A stretch of 64,000 nt of DNA from Flavobacterium magnum (GTDB lineage: Bacteria > Bacteroidota > Bacteroidia > Flavobacteriales > Flavobacteriaceae). Both the position numbers and the translations under genes were made by a program. The DNA lies in contig NZ_CP028811.1 of the NCBI RefSeq assembly GCF_003055625.1, positions 186,001 to 250,000 on the forward strand, in the 5' to 3' direction. The notes beneath the pieces were generated by a model. That model ran no database searches, was not told where the DNA came from, and saw only the letters and a program-made list of their open reading frames with translations. Below are positions 36,496-45,290 of this stretch, in pieces (position 1 is the stretch's first letter; each line of letters starts with the position of its first letter).

Positions 36496-37249
36496 ATTTA
36501 AATTTCTTCAATGTTTCTTTCGTAAAATCACTCAACACCAATCGTCCACTTATTGCGGCGCGTTCTGCTAATAGATTATCCCAATCGTCTGTGCCTTTCC
36601 AGAAGATTTTTTTCATTTCGGTCATGGCTTCGGAATTGTAAGTACACAGATGTTTGGCGAAGGCGTCTACTTTGGTATCCATGTCTTCAATCGATTCGAA
36701 AACCTCGGCAAACAGTCCTTTGCTTCTCGCCCATTCCGCTTCGTAAAAAGTGTTGGCATCGATGGCGATTTGTGACATGGCGGAAACACCCATTTTCCTT
36801 TCAATGGCCGGTGAAACCACAAATGGCCCGATACCGACATTGAGTTCGCTTAATTTTACCGCCGCGAATTTCGTCGCAAAACAATAATCTGTTGATGCCG
36901 CAATACCGACACCGCCACCGACGGTTTTCCCCTGAATTCTTCCGATGATGAATTTCGGGCATTTGCGCATCGCGTTGATGACATTGGCAAAACCTGAGAA
37001 AAATACTTTCCCTGTTGCCGCATCATTGATGTTGATCAATTCCTTGAAACTGGCTCCGGCGCAAAACGTGCGGTCCCCGCCGCTTTTGAGGATGATGACT
37101 TTTACATTGTCGTCATTTCCGGTTTTTGTAATCGTATCGGCCAATTCCGCGAGAATATTCCCCGGCAGGGAATTCTGCTCCGGATGGAAAAATTCTATTG
37201 TCGCGATGTGGTTTTCTATGGTTGATGTTACGTATGCTTCTGTTGACAT
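36494..37249 (-). CDS. Enoyl-CoA hydratase/isomerase-family protein (PaaF position)
   Basis: The protein has 251 residues of the crotonase fold, with the oxyanion-hole stretch GGDRTFCAGASFKEL (about 57-71) and GKTVGGGVGIAASTDYCFA (about 108-126). In classical hydratases the first catalytic Glu follows GGG-x; here that position is Gly. The second catalytic Glu is kept (KLSELNVG). It may be the 2,3-dehydroadipyl-CoA hydratase PaaF needed by the pathway, or an isomerase-like crotonase. The symbol is withheld because of the changed residue. Confidence 0.8.
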   Translation of the reverse strand: MSTEAYVTSTIENHIATIEFFHPEQNSLPGNILAELADTITKTGNDDNVKVIILKSGGDRTFCAGASFKELININDAATGKVFFSGFANVINAMRKCPKFIIGRIQGKTVGGGVGIAASTDYCFATKFAAVKLSELNVGIGPFVVSPAIERKMGVSAMSQIAIDANTFYEAEWARSKGLFAEVFESIEDMDTKVDAFAKHLCTYNSEAMTEMKKIFWKGTDDWDNLLAERAAISGRLVLSDFTKETLKKFK

Positions 37250-37286
37250 TGCTTAATTGTTGTCTATATTTTAATTTGAGTACAAA

Positions 37287-37367
37287 TCCCTAGCCCTGAT
37301 TGAAATGAAAATCCTTTTTCGAGGCTACGAGAAAAAGATTGTAATGGAAAGCAGGTTCCCGGCTCCT
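37287..37367 (+). repeat. Structured intergenic repeat, copy A
   Basis: CCCTAGCCCTGATTGAAATG, AATCCTTTTTC, loop, GAAAAAGATTGTAATGG, AAAGCAGGTTCCCGGCTCC. The arms CTTTTTC/GAAAAAG and CCTG/CAGG can pair. The right end touches the paaZ stop codon. Confidence 0.75.
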
Positions 37368-39864
37368 AATCCAAAATCCCAAACTGCTTAAAATGATGAT
37401 CAAAATGCTTATTGGCCAGTAAATCCCACTCGAATTTATCCATCATGCCAAATACCACATTTTTCGTACGGACTTCCGGGTTTTCCTTGAAATATTGTTC
37501 GTAAGCGTCCATGGCTTCGAGTAATTTCATTTTAGCCATTGGCAAATCCGCATGCTCTAAATCCTCATTCCATTCTGCTCTCATCAGCGGATGTTTATGT
37601 CCCTGCGGCATCGGCCTGTGATTGAAAATGGTTTCGCGGTATTTATCCAGATGCTCCGCAGGCGTGGCGATTTCAAAATCTCCTTTCTGATTTGCGGCAA
37701 AACGGTATTGCTGTTCCATGTGCTCCACCATATGCTGTGGCGTCATGGTGCCCCAGTTGGCTTTGTGATTTACGGTAAGTTTCGTCAGGTATTCATTAAT
37801 ATTGTTCCGGTTGATTTCGGTGAAAGGCGACTTTTTCTGAACCATGGTAAGAATCGTGGCAATGGCTGTAAGCTCATCATTTTGGTCAAAAACCTCCACA
37901 AACCATTTCACGATTCCTGATGGCAATTCCTCGCCGCGGCTGTCGCGTTCCACTTTTTGCTTGCACGTCAATCGTACATACATCGTATCATTGTGGTAAA
38001 TCGGGCGCAGGAAACGGCATTCTTCCAATCCGTAATTTGCGGCAACCGGACCTTTATTCGGCCAGACAAACAAACCTGCGGCAGCGGCTAAAATAAAATA
38101 ACCGTGTGCGGTGCGCTTTTCGAAAATACTTCCTTTCAGCGAAGTAATATCGGTATGGGCATAAAAATGGTCCCACGTTAAGTTTGCAAAATTGATGATG
38201 TCGGTATCGGTCACCGTGCGTTTGTGCGTTTTCAGCGACATGCCCGGCTCGATATCATCCCAGTAATATTTAAACGGATGCTCCGGCGCTTCTTTATAGG
38301 CGGAATTCGGCTGATAAATTCCCGTAATTTCGGTCAAGGTTGTCGGGGAACCCTGTATCGCACAACGCTGCATATAATGCTTTACACCACGAACACCGCC
38401 CATTTCTTCGCCGCCGCCTGCTCTTCCAGGACCGCCATGCACCAATTGCGGTAATGGCGAACCATGACCGGTGCTTTGTTTCGCATTTTCGCGGTTCAGG
38501 ACTAAAATCCTTCCGTGATGCGATGCGGCGCTCACGACATAATCTTTAGCAATTTTATCCGAATTGGTCACGATCGAAGAAACCAGTGAGCCTTTGCCCA
38601 GTTTTGCCAATTCCACTGCCTCCTCAATATTTTTGTACGGCATTAAGGTCGCTACCGGACCGAAAGCTTCCGTTTCATGAACAGTTATATTCTTAAACGG
38701 ATTGTCCTCACGCAACAACATCGGACTGATGAATGCGCCTTTTGAGGCATCGGCACCCACCGTGGCAATCTTATCGTAATCGCCATAAACGATCGAAGCT
38801 GTTTTCGCGATTTCCCTGGTACGCATTTTCACTTCATTGACCTGATCATTGCTGACGAGTGATCCCATACGGACTTCCTTCAATCTTGGGTCACCGATAG
38901 TTACTTTATCCAAGGCCTTCCCTAACGCAATCTGCACGTCCTCAATAAGGCTTTCCGGAACGATTATACGGCGGATGGCGGTACATTTCTGGCCACATTT
39001 TACCGTCATTTCAGAACGTACCTGATTTACAAACAAATCGAATTCAGGCGTTCCCGGAACGGCATCTTCGCCTAAAACAGAACAGTTCAGGGAATCGGCT
39101 TCCATATTAAACGGAACGGCTTCGCTGATGATTCTTGGATTTGCTTTCAGTTTACGCCCTGTATCTGCAGAGCCTGTGAACGTCACCACATCCTGTGATT
39201 CCACAAAGTCGAGTATATTGTGTGCGCTGCCGCAGATCAATTGTAATGCGCCTTCAGGCAGAATTCCTGAAGTGATGATTTCCTTAACGACCGCTTCAGT
39301 AAGATACGACGTTGATGTTGCCGGTTTCACAACTGCAGGCATGCCCGCCATCCAGTTCACGGCACATTTTTCAAGCATGCCCCAGATTGGGAAGTTGAAT
39401 GCATTGATGTGTACGGCGACGCCCGGTTTCGGCACCAGGATATGATGTGCCATGAATCGGCCGCCACGGGAAAGGTCGATTGGGTCGCCTTCGACGTCAT
39501 ACGGTTGGTTCGGGAACAATTTACGCAGCGAGGCATTGGCAAATAAATTACCGAAACCGCCTTCAATATCAATCCAGCTGTCGACGCGTGTTGCTCCCGT
39601 CCGATAACTGATTTCGTAGAACAGCTCTTTTTTCTTTGTAAGGTACAACGCCAGTTTCTTGAGCATGTTGCCGCGTTCCTGGAAAGTCATTTTTCGGAGT
39701 TTTGCGCCGCCGGTTGTCCTTCCGTAGTGCAGGATTTCCTCGAAATTCAAGCCTTCTGTGGAAGCATGCGTGATAATTTCACCAGTAACAGAATCGAACA
39801 AAGGCGCGCCTTCGCCGTGTCCTGCTGTCCAATGTCCGTTTACGTAATTTTGTAGTTTACTCAT
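37366..39864 (-). CDS. paaZ: PaaZ: oxepin-CoA hydrolase / 3-oxo-5,6-dehydrosuberyl-CoA semialdehyde dehydrogenase with extra C-terminal domain
   Basis: The protein has 832 residues against about 680 for E. coli PaaZ. Residues 1 to about 520 are the aldehyde dehydrogenase with catalytic Cys in VKCGQKCTAIRR and Glu in PFNMEADSLN. A MaoC-type hydratase follows (about 540-685, active-site LTWDHFYAHTD). It opens the oxepin ring and oxidises the resulting aldehyde. A further 145 residues (WGTMTPQHMVEHMEQQ to HFDHHFKQFGI) resemble a DinB/DUF1569-like helical domain and are His-rich. It lies in the paa operon between paaJ and the hydratase gene. Confidence 0.93.
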   Translation of the reverse strand: MSKLQNYVNGHWTAGHGEGAPLFDSVTGEIITHASTEGLNFEEILHYGRTTGGAKLRKMTFQERGNMLKKLALYLTKKKELFYEISYRTGATRVDSWIDIEGGFGNLFANASLRKLFPNQPYDVEGDPIDLSRGGRFMAHHILVPKPGVAVHINAFNFPIWGMLEKCAVNWMAGMPAVVKPATSTSYLTEAVVKEIITSGILPEGALQLICGSAHNILDFVESQDVVTFTGSADTGRKLKANPRIISEAVPFNMEADSLNCSVLGEDAVPGTPEFDLFVNQVRSEMTVKCGQKCTAIRRIIVPESLIEDVQIALGKALDKVTIGDPRLKEVRMGSLVSNDQVNEVKMRTREIAKTASIVYGDYDKIATVGADASKGAFISPMLLREDNPFKNITVHETEAFGPVATLMPYKNIEEAVELAKLGKGSLVSSIVTNSDKIAKDYVVSAASHHGRILVLNRENAKQSTGHGSPLPQLVHGGPGRAGGGEEMGGVRGVKHYMQRCAIQGSPTTLTEITGIYQPNSAYKEAPEHPFKYYWDDIEPGMSLKTHKRTVTDTDIINFANLTWDHFYAHTDITSLKGSIFEKRTAHGYFILAAAAGLFVWPNKGPVAANYGLEECRFLRPIYHNDTMYVRLTCKQKVERDSRGEELPSGIVKWFVEVFDQNDELTAIATILTMVQKKSPFTEINRNNINEYLTKLTVNHKANWGTMTPQHMVEHMEQQYRFAANQKGDFEIATPAEHLDKYRETIFNHRPMPQGHKHPLMRAEWNEDLEHADLPMAKMKLLEAMDAYEQYFKENPEVRTKNVVFGMMDKFEWDLLANKHFDHHFKQFGILD

Positions 39865-39920
39865 AATTTATTTTTTAGCCGCAAAGTCCGCGATGGTTTA
39901 CGCGAAGTCGGCAGAGTTTT

Positions 39921-41123
39921 CTAAGCTTTTTCAATAATCACTGCATACCCTTGCCCCACTCCGATGCACATCGTAACGAGCGCATATTTTTTGCCTGTCA
40001 GGCTCAATTCCAGTGCAGCTGAATAGGCAATCCTGGCTCCGGTTACACCCAGTGGATGCCCGATCGCAATGGCACCGCCGTTCGGGTTAATCCGTGGATC
40101 ATCATCCTCTAATCCCAATGCACGTATGCAGGCGATGCTTTGTGCGGCAAATGCTTCGTTTAGTTCGATAATGTCGATTTGATCCAATGTCAGGTTCGCT
40201 TTTGCCAAAGCTTTCTTCGTCGCTTCTACGGGACCGATCCCCATAATCCTTGGTTCCACACCCACCACTGCTGAGCTTACAATTCTGGCCAATGGCTTTA
40301 AATTGTATTTTTTGACCGCTTCCGCAGAGGCGACTAAGACTGCTGCGGCACCATCGTTTAAGCCGGAAGCATTTCCTGCTGTGACGGTACCTGCCTTACG
40401 GAAAGCGCCACGCAGTTTGGACAATCCTTCCATAGAGGAATTCGGTTTGATGAATTCGTCTTTGTCGAAAACAATCGGTTCTCCTTTTCTTTGCGGAATT
40501 TCAACAGGAGTAATTTCCTTTGCCAAACGTCCGTTTTGCTGCGCCTTTGCCGCTTTTTGCTGACTGTGTAAGGCAAATTTATCCTGGTCTTCCCTTGATA
40601 TCTGGTATTGATCCACGAGGTTTTCAGCGGTTTCCCCCATGGCATCGACACCGTACATTTGCTGCATTTTCGGGTTGATGAAACGCCAGCCGAAGCTCGA
40701 GTCGTACATTTTCGAATCGGTTCCGTAAGCCGATGAGGGTTTTGAAACCACAAGTGGTCCACGGGTCATATTCTCGACACCGCCGGCGATGAATAAATCA
40801 CCGTCCCCTGCTTTAATTGCCCGGTTCGCATGAATCACTGCTGACAAGCCCGAGCTGCACAAACGGTTTACGGTTTCACCCGGCACAGTCTGTGGCAAGC
40901 CCGCCAAAAGCAAAGACATACGCGCCACATTTCGGTTGTCTTCCCCAGCCTGATTGGCACAGCCGATGATCACATCATCATAGTCGCTTTGCGGAATTTC
41001 GGGATGTTTTTCAGCCAAAGTTTTTATGACCAAAGCGCCGAGGTCGTCAGCGCGAACGGCTGCTAAAGTTCCCTGGTAATTCCCGATTGGCGTGCGTACG
41101 CCGTCTATAATATATGCTTCCAT
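39921..41123 (-). CDS. paaJ: Thiolase, probable 3-oxoadipyl-CoA thiolase PaaJ
   Basis: The protein has 400 residues. The N-terminus [18 protein letters not shown] matches thiolases. The nucleophile Cys is in [12 protein letters not shown] (near 90), the distal NEAFAAQ is present, and the C-terminal general-base motif is [12 protein letters not shown]. It cleaves 3-oxoadipyl-CoA to succinyl-CoA and acetyl-CoA in the paa pathway. The ATG at 41123 is preferred over 41177, since the longer form overlaps paaI and adds non-thiolase residues. Only 1 bp separates it from paaI. Confidence 0.92.
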   Translation of the reverse strand: MEAYIIDGVRTPIGNYQGTLAAVRADDLGALVIKTLAEKHPEIPQSDYDDVIIGCANQAGEDNRNVARMSLLLAGLPQTVPGETVNRLCSSGLSAVIHANRAIKAGDGDLFIAGGVENMTRGPLVVSKPSSAYGTDSKMYDSSFGWRFINPKMQQMYGVDAMGETAENLVDQYQISREDQDKFALHSQQKAAKAQQNGRLAKEITPVEIPQRKGEPIVFDKDEFIKPNSSMEGLSKLRGAFRKAGTVTAGNASGLNDGAAAVLVASAEAVKKYNLKPLARIVSSAVVGVEPRIMGIGPVEATKKALAKANLTLDQIDIIELNEAFAAQSIACIRALGLEDDDPRINPNGGAIAIGHPLGVTGARIAYSAALELSLTGKKYALVTMCIGVGQGYAVIIEKA

Positions 41124-41124
41124 T

Positions 41125-41529
41125 TTATTTCCATTCTTTATCACTCCGAAACACCGTCCCTTTAAACAAAGCAACAACTGTTTCTCCTTTTTTTATCTCG
41201 ACGGTATAAAAACCGAATTTATTCTTTAATGCATTTTCTTTGGCTATAGCCTGAATTGTATCGCCTTCCTTCAGCGATTCGATGTGGTTAATTGAGGTAT
41301 CGATGCTTAGTGCCGGCCTGCCGTGTGAATTTGAGGCAAATGCTAATGCACTGTCGGCAATCGAGTACGTAATGCCTCCGTGTGCAATCCCAAACCCATT
41401 CAGCATCTCCTTCTTGATGGTCATTGACAAGGTGCAGCTGCCTTCGGAAATATCCTCCACAACAATACCCAGCCATTGGCTGAAGGCATCGTTAACGAAC
41501 ATTTTATGGACTATTTCCTTTGGCGCCAT
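41125..41529 (-). CDS. paaI: PaaI hotdog-fold acyl-CoA thioesterase
   Basis: The protein has 134 residues. The hotdog core contains NGFGIAHGGITYSIADSALAFASNSHG, the PaaI signature with HGG and the catalytic acidic residue in the following helix. It hydrolyses ring-hydroxylated phenylacetyl-CoA side products and so frees CoA. Gaps to both neighbours (paaJ 1 bp, paaH 0 bp) show tight operon packing. Confidence 0.93.
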   Translation of the reverse strand: MAPKEIVHKMFVNDAFSQWLGIVVEDISEGSCTLSMTIKKEMLNGFGIAHGGITYSIADSALAFASNSHGRPALSIDTSINHIESLKEGDTIQAIAKENALKNKFGFYTVEIKKGETVVALFKGTVFRSDKEWK

Positions 41530-42678
41530 TTAAAAAAACTTTCTGTTTTCGTTATGCATTTTACGCAACAGCGGACTGCAGCGGTAACGGTCTTCGTGGT
41601 ATTCGTTATAAAGATTGTCCAATGCATTTACGCACCAGTCTATTCCCATTTCGTCTGCCCATGCGAGTAATCCTTTCGGATAATTCACGCCTTTAGTCAT
41701 GGCATTGTCGATGTCTTTCGCGGAAGCGATGTTCAGGAATAAGGCTTCAGCTGCATCGTTGATCAGCATGACTAAAACGCGTTCGAAAATCTGCTTTCCT
41801 AAAACCGCGGCTTCGTTCGGTTTCGGCAATTCTTCAGCGTAATTGTAAAATCCGCGTCCGGTTTTCCTGCCTAAGAATCCTGCCTCCGTCAAACGTTTTT
41901 GTGTGAATGACGGCTTGTACCTTGGGTCAAAATAAAATGCGGTGAAAACGGTTTCCGTCACCACATAATTCACATCGTGCCCAATGAAATCCATCAATTC
42001 AAAAGGTCCCATACGGAAGTCCCCGAAGGTTTTCATCGCCCAGTCGATGGTTGCAAAATCTGCTTTTCCTTCTTCGTAAATGCGCAATGCTTCACCGTAA
42101 AAAGGTCGTGCGACGCGGTTTACGATAAATCCGGGCGTGTCTTTGGCAACGGCGACAACTTTCTTCCAGCCTGAAATGATTTCGACGGTTTTTTCTAAAA
42201 CCTTTGAATCTGTCTGTACCGCCGGTATGACTTCAACCAATTGCATCAATGGCGCCGGGTTGAAGAAATGGATTCCGATGACGCGGTCAGATTTTTTACA
42301 GGAAGCCGCGATTGACGCGATGGATAATGACGAAGTATTTGATGCTAAAATCGCATTTCCGGAAACAACGCTTTCGAGTTCGCTGAACAATTTGCGTTTG
42401 ATGTCAAGGTTTTCAATAATGGCTTCGATCACCAGATCGGAGTCTGATAAATCCTCAATGGAATGGGCGTACGCAATGTTTCCAAAAATCATGGCTTTTT
42501 CTTCGGCGTTGATTTTGCCTTTCTCCAAAAGCGTCGCCATGGTTTTCTCCAAAGCCGATTTGCTTTTGGCAATGGCTTCGAGATTGGTATCGTAAATCTT
42601 TACGACACAGCCGGCGGTAGCCGCTACTTGTGCGATGCCGCTTCCCATGGTTCCGGAGCCTATAACTGCTACTTTCAT
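41530..42678 (-). CDS. paaH: 3-hydroxyacyl-CoA dehydrogenase PaaH
   Basis: The protein has 382 residues. The NAD-binding loop is VIGSGTMGSGIAQVAATAG at the N-terminus. The catalytic region has ASNTSSLSIASIAASCKKSDRVIGIHFFNPAPLM with the His-Asn pair, followed by the C-terminal dehydrogenase domain (DTPGFIVNRVARPFYGEALR; a second partial domain after GFYNYAEE). It oxidises 3-hydroxyadipyl-CoA to 3-oxoadipyl-CoA. It is directly adjacent to paaI. Confidence 0.92.
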   Translation of the reverse strand: MKVAVIGSGTMGSGIAQVAATAGCVVKIYDTNLEAIAKSKSALEKTMATLLEKGKINAEEKAMIFGNIAYAHSIEDLSDSDLVIEAIIENLDIKRKLFSELESVVSGNAILASNTSSLSIASIAASCKKSDRVIGIHFFNPAPLMQLVEVIPAVQTDSKVLEKTVEIISGWKKVVAVAKDTPGFIVNRVARPFYGEALRIYEEGKADFATIDWAMKTFGDFRMGPFELMDFIGHDVNYVVTETVFTAFYFDPRYKPSFTQKRLTEAGFLGRKTGRGFYNYAEELPKPNEAAVLGKQIFERVLVMLINDAAEALFLNIASAKDIDNAMTKGVNYPKGLLAWADEMGIDWCVNALDNLYNEYHEDRYRCSPLLRKMHNENRKFF

Positions 42679-42740
42679 TTTAGATTTTTAAAAACGCCTG
42701 CGGCTATAAAGACGCTGCGATAAAATTTATCGAATGGTTA

Positions 42741-43520
42741 TTAATTCCCTCTGAATACCGGTTGCCTCTTCTCGACAAATGCCGTTACACCTTCATTATA
42801 ATCGTATGACTCAGCCGATTCAATCTGCAATTCGGATTCGAGCGCGAGTTGCTGCTGCAAATTATTCGTCATGGATTCGTTAAGCAGTCTCTTTGTCAAA
42901 CCTAATGCTTTTGTAGGCATATTGGCCAACGTTACTGCAAGTTTTGAGACTTCGGCTTCGAATGATTCCAATGGAAATGTTTTGTAAATCATGCCCATTT
43001 GCAACGCTTCGGCAGACGTTACTTTGTCGCCCAGCATCATCAGTGCCATCGCTTTCTGGAAACCGACCAATCTTGGCAAAAAGAACGTTCCTGCGCTGTC
43101 CGGTACGAGTCCGATTTTACTGAATGCCTGGATGAATGCTGCGTTTTCTGAAGCGACGACGATATCACACGCCAATGCAATGTTAGCGCCGGCTCCCGCA
43201 GCAACGCCGTTTACGGCACCTATAACAGGTTTTTCAATAGTTCGTATTCTTTCTATAATGGGATTGTAATGCTCTTCCAGTATTTTACGGAAACCCGGCA
43301 TCAATTCCGGCGTGGTGACTTCTTTTAAGTCCTGTCCGGCACAAAACGCTTTTCCCGAACCGGTAATTACGATCGCGCGGACGGTGTCATCCGATTGGCA
43401 TTTGTCCAGGGCAGACTGCATCTCCAAAGCCATTTCGCGGTTGAAACTGTTGAACACCTCAGGGCGGTTTAGTGTGATGAAACCGATGTTGTTTTCTATA
43501 TTTAAGATGATGCTGCTCAT
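42741..43520 (-). CDS. paaG: 1,2-epoxyphenylacetyl-CoA isomerase PaaG (crotonase family)
   Basis: The protein has 259 residues. The oxyanion-hole stretches are SGKAFCAGQDLKEV and NGVAAGAGANIALACDIVVAS. Both classical hydratase Glu positions are replaced (GAGAN; QAFSK), and an Asp follows in IGLVPDSAGTFFLPR, as expected of the PaaG isomerase. PaaG converts the ring epoxide to oxepin-CoA and later shifts a double bond. Its position between paaD and paaH agrees. Confidence 0.92.
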   Translation of the reverse strand: MSSIILNIENNIGFITLNRPEVFNSFNREMALEMQSALDKCQSDDTVRAIVITGSGKAFCAGQDLKEVTTPELMPGFRKILEEHYNPIIERIRTIEKPVIGAVNGVAAGAGANIALACDIVVASENAAFIQAFSKIGLVPDSAGTFFLPRLVGFQKAMALMMLGDKVTSAEALQMGMIYKTFPLESFEAEVSKLAVTLANMPTKALGLTKRLLNESMTNNLQQQLALESELQIESAESYDYNEGVTAFVEKRQPVFRGN

Positions 43521-43547
43521 TATTAATTTGTAATTATCAGTTGTCAG

Positions 43548-44048
43548 TTATTTCAGGCATTTAAAATAATCAAACGGTTCCTGGCAATCCTGGCATTGGA
43601 AAAACGCCTTGCATGCCGTGGAGCCGAACTGGCTGATCATTTTCGTATTAAGTGAGCCGCATTGCGGGCATTTCACTATTTTTTTGTTTCCGAGCAGCGC
43701 TTCGATATCGGCTTCGGGCTCAAGTGGAGCGGCAATGCCGTAATCCTCCAATGCTTTTCGCCCTTTGGTCGTAATCCAGTCGGTGCTCCAGGCCGGGGAC
43801 AATACGAGGCTGACTTTACTTTCGAGGCCGGCCGCTTTCAGTGCTTTTTTAATGTCGTCACCGATGACATCCATGGCGGGGCAACCGCTGTAGGTTGGCG
43901 TAACCTTTATTTCAGCGACACCATCCTTCATTTCTGCGGAGCGTACGACACCCATTTCCATAATCGACAAAACCGGAATCTCGGGATCGGAAACCGATTC
44001 GAGTATCTGGGCGAGTTTGGGGTCGATATGTTGTTGTGTGTCTGTCAT
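43548..44048 (-). CDS. paaD: Phenylacetyl-CoA epoxidase assembly protein PaaD
   Basis: The protein has 166 residues: an N-terminal MIP18/DUF59 domain (ESVSDPEIPVLSIMEMGVVR, TPTYSGCPAMDVIGDDI) and a C-terminal zinc ribbon (CPQCGS, then CKAFFQCQDCQEPFDYFKC). PaaD is required for a functional PaaABC epoxidase and is thought to help metal-centre maturation. The N-terminal Cys in YSGCPAM matches the DUF59 Cys that binds or transfers iron or iron-sulfur clusters. Confidence 0.93.
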   Translation of the reverse strand: MTDTQQHIDPKLAQILESVSDPEIPVLSIMEMGVVRSAEMKDGVAEIKVTPTYSGCPAMDVIGDDIKKALKAAGLESKVSLVLSPAWSTDWITTKGRKALEDYGIAAPLEPEADIEALLGNKKIVKCPQCGSLNTKMISQFGSTACKAFFQCQDCQEPFDYFKCLK

Positions 44049-44062
44049 TTCATTTTGGTTCG

Positions 44063-44149
44063 GAACCCTAGCCCTGATGGAAGCGGCATCCTTTTTCCTG
44101 CTGCGGCCAGCAGGGAAAAGATACAGCGGACAGCAGGTTCCCGGCTCCT
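44063..44149 (+). repeat. Structured intergenic repeat, copy B
   Basis: CCCTAGCCCTGATGGAAGCG, CATCCTTTTTCCTGCT, loop GCGGCC, AGCAGGGAAAAGATACAGCG, GACAGCAGGTTCCCGGCTCC. The inner arms form a 12-bp stem with one wobble. It fills most of the gap between paaD and paaC. Confidence 0.75.
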
Positions 44150-44156
44150 GAAAAAA

Positions 44157-44906
44157 CTACCAGTTCATATCTGGATAAGTACGCTGCATGTACTGCAAAT
44201 CGGCGAGCAGGTAACCCATATGCTCGCTGTGGATGCCGTGTTTGCCTCCTTTTTGGAAATATTTCATGTCCGGAACCTGCAATGTCGCTTCTTCCAGGAT
44301 TTGCTTTATTTTAGTAAAAAATTCTTCCTTTAAGGCTGTTACGTCGACGCCGATTCCTTCAGCAACCATGGTTTTGTCGGCATCGGTCTGGTGGAACAAC
44401 TCGTCGGTGAATGTCCACAAATCGTTGATCGCGGTTTGCATGCGTTGGTGGCTTTCTTCCGTACCATCGCCCAGCCTCTTCACCCAATCCGATGAAAAAC
44501 GGTAGTGGTAACTGACTTCCTTGATGCTTTTGTTGGCAATTGCCGCGAGTGTTTCGTCTTTACTGTGCTGCAATTCCTCCAAAAGCAAAAGATGGAAGGC
44601 GTCATATAAAAATTGCCTTCCGATGGAATACGCGAAATCGGTATTCGGCTGTTCGACCAGCAATACGTTTTTGTATTCCCTTTCGTTGCGCAGGAATGCG
44701 ATGGTGTCTTCTGTCGCATCGGCACCTGAAATTTGTGCGGCATACTGATAATAGCTGCGTGTCTGACCAAGCAGATCAAGGGCGATATTGGTCATGGCTA
44801 TATCGACTTCGAGATTCGGGCCATGGCCACAGAGTTCCCCGAGGCGTTGGCCGAGGATGAGCGCGTTATCTGCGATGCCGTAGATGTATTGGACTAGATT
44901 GTTCAT
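44157..44906 (-). CDS. paaC: Phenylacetyl-CoA epoxidase structural subunit PaaC
   Basis: The protein has 249 residues, all helical, of the ferritin-like PaaA/PaaC fold. QRLGELCGHGPNLEVDIAMTNIALDLLGQ and LEELQHSKDETLAAIANKSIKEV are typical of PaaC, which keeps the four-helix bundle but is the structural partner of catalytic PaaA. It forms the PaaABC oxygenase with the two downstream-numbered neighbours on this strand. Confidence 0.94.
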   Translation of the reverse strand: MNNLVQYIYGIADNALILGQRLGELCGHGPNLEVDIAMTNIALDLLGQTRSYYQYAAQISGADATEDTIAFLRNEREYKNVLLVEQPNTDFAYSIGRQFLYDAFHLLLLEELQHSKDETLAAIANKSIKEVSYHYRFSSDWVKRLGDGTEESHQRMQTAINDLWTFTDELFHQTDADKTMVAEGIGVDVTALKEEFFTKIKQILEEATLQVPDMKYFQKGGKHGIHSEHMGYLLADLQYMQRTYPDMNW

Positions 44907-44913
44907 GTTGATG

Positions 44914-44949
44914 AGTTGACAGTTTACGGTTTACGGTTAACCAGTTTAC
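44914..44949. repeat. GTTTAC-type intergenic repeat 2
   Basis: GAGTTGACAGTTTACGGTTTACGGTTAACC followed by AGTTTAC: iterated GTTTACG units with the same GTTGACAGTTTAC arm as hairpin 1. It fills the paaC-paaB gap. Confidence 0.6.
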
Positions 44950-45227
44950 ATATGCTTTAATTCCTCCGGCAGTTCGTAAAATGTCGGGTGTCTGTAAGCC
45001 TTGTCTTTTGCGGGTTCGAAGAATTCCCCGTTATTTTCAGGATTTGAAGCCGTGATTTCGCTTGAGGGAACTACCCAGATGCTGACACCTTCCATCCTTC
45101 TTGTATATACATCGCGGGCGTTTTCAAGTGCCATTGTCGCATCACTTGCGTGGAGGCTTCCGCAGTGGCGGTGTTCGAGTCCGTTTTTAGAGCGGACAAA
45201 TACTTCCCAAAGTGGCCAGTTTTTCAT
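44946..45227 (-). CDS. paaB: Phenylacetyl-CoA epoxidase subunit PaaB
   Basis: The protein has 93 residues. WPLWEVFVRSKNGLEHRHCGSLHASDATMALENARDVYTRR is a near-diagnostic PaaB sequence. PaaB is the small subunit that bridges PaaAC dimers and binds the reductase. It starts with MKN and has no signal peptide. The gaps on both sides hold the GTTTAC-type hairpin repeats. Confidence 0.95.
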   Translation of the reverse strand: MKNWPLWEVFVRSKNGLEHRHCGSLHASDATMALENARDVYTRRMEGVSIWVVPSSEITASNPENNGEFFEPAKDKAYRHPTFYELPEELKHM

Positions 45228-45248
45228 GGTTTATAGTTTATGGTTGAC

Positions 45249-45287
45249 AGTTAACGGTTAACAGCTGTGGACTGTAAACCGTTAACT
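45249..45287. repeat. GTTTAC-type intergenic hairpin 3
   Basis: AGTTAACGGTTAACAG (45249-45264) and CTGTAAACCGTTAACT (45272-45287) are 16-base arms with a single mismatch and a 7-nt loop, just after the paaA stop codon on the minus strand. Confidence 0.75.
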
Positions 45288-45290
45288 CAA

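Noticed and set aside
43662-44333. 223-codon plus-strand frame across paaD and paaC
   Set aside because: Antisense to two certain paa genes, and the translation is of mixed composition without motifs.
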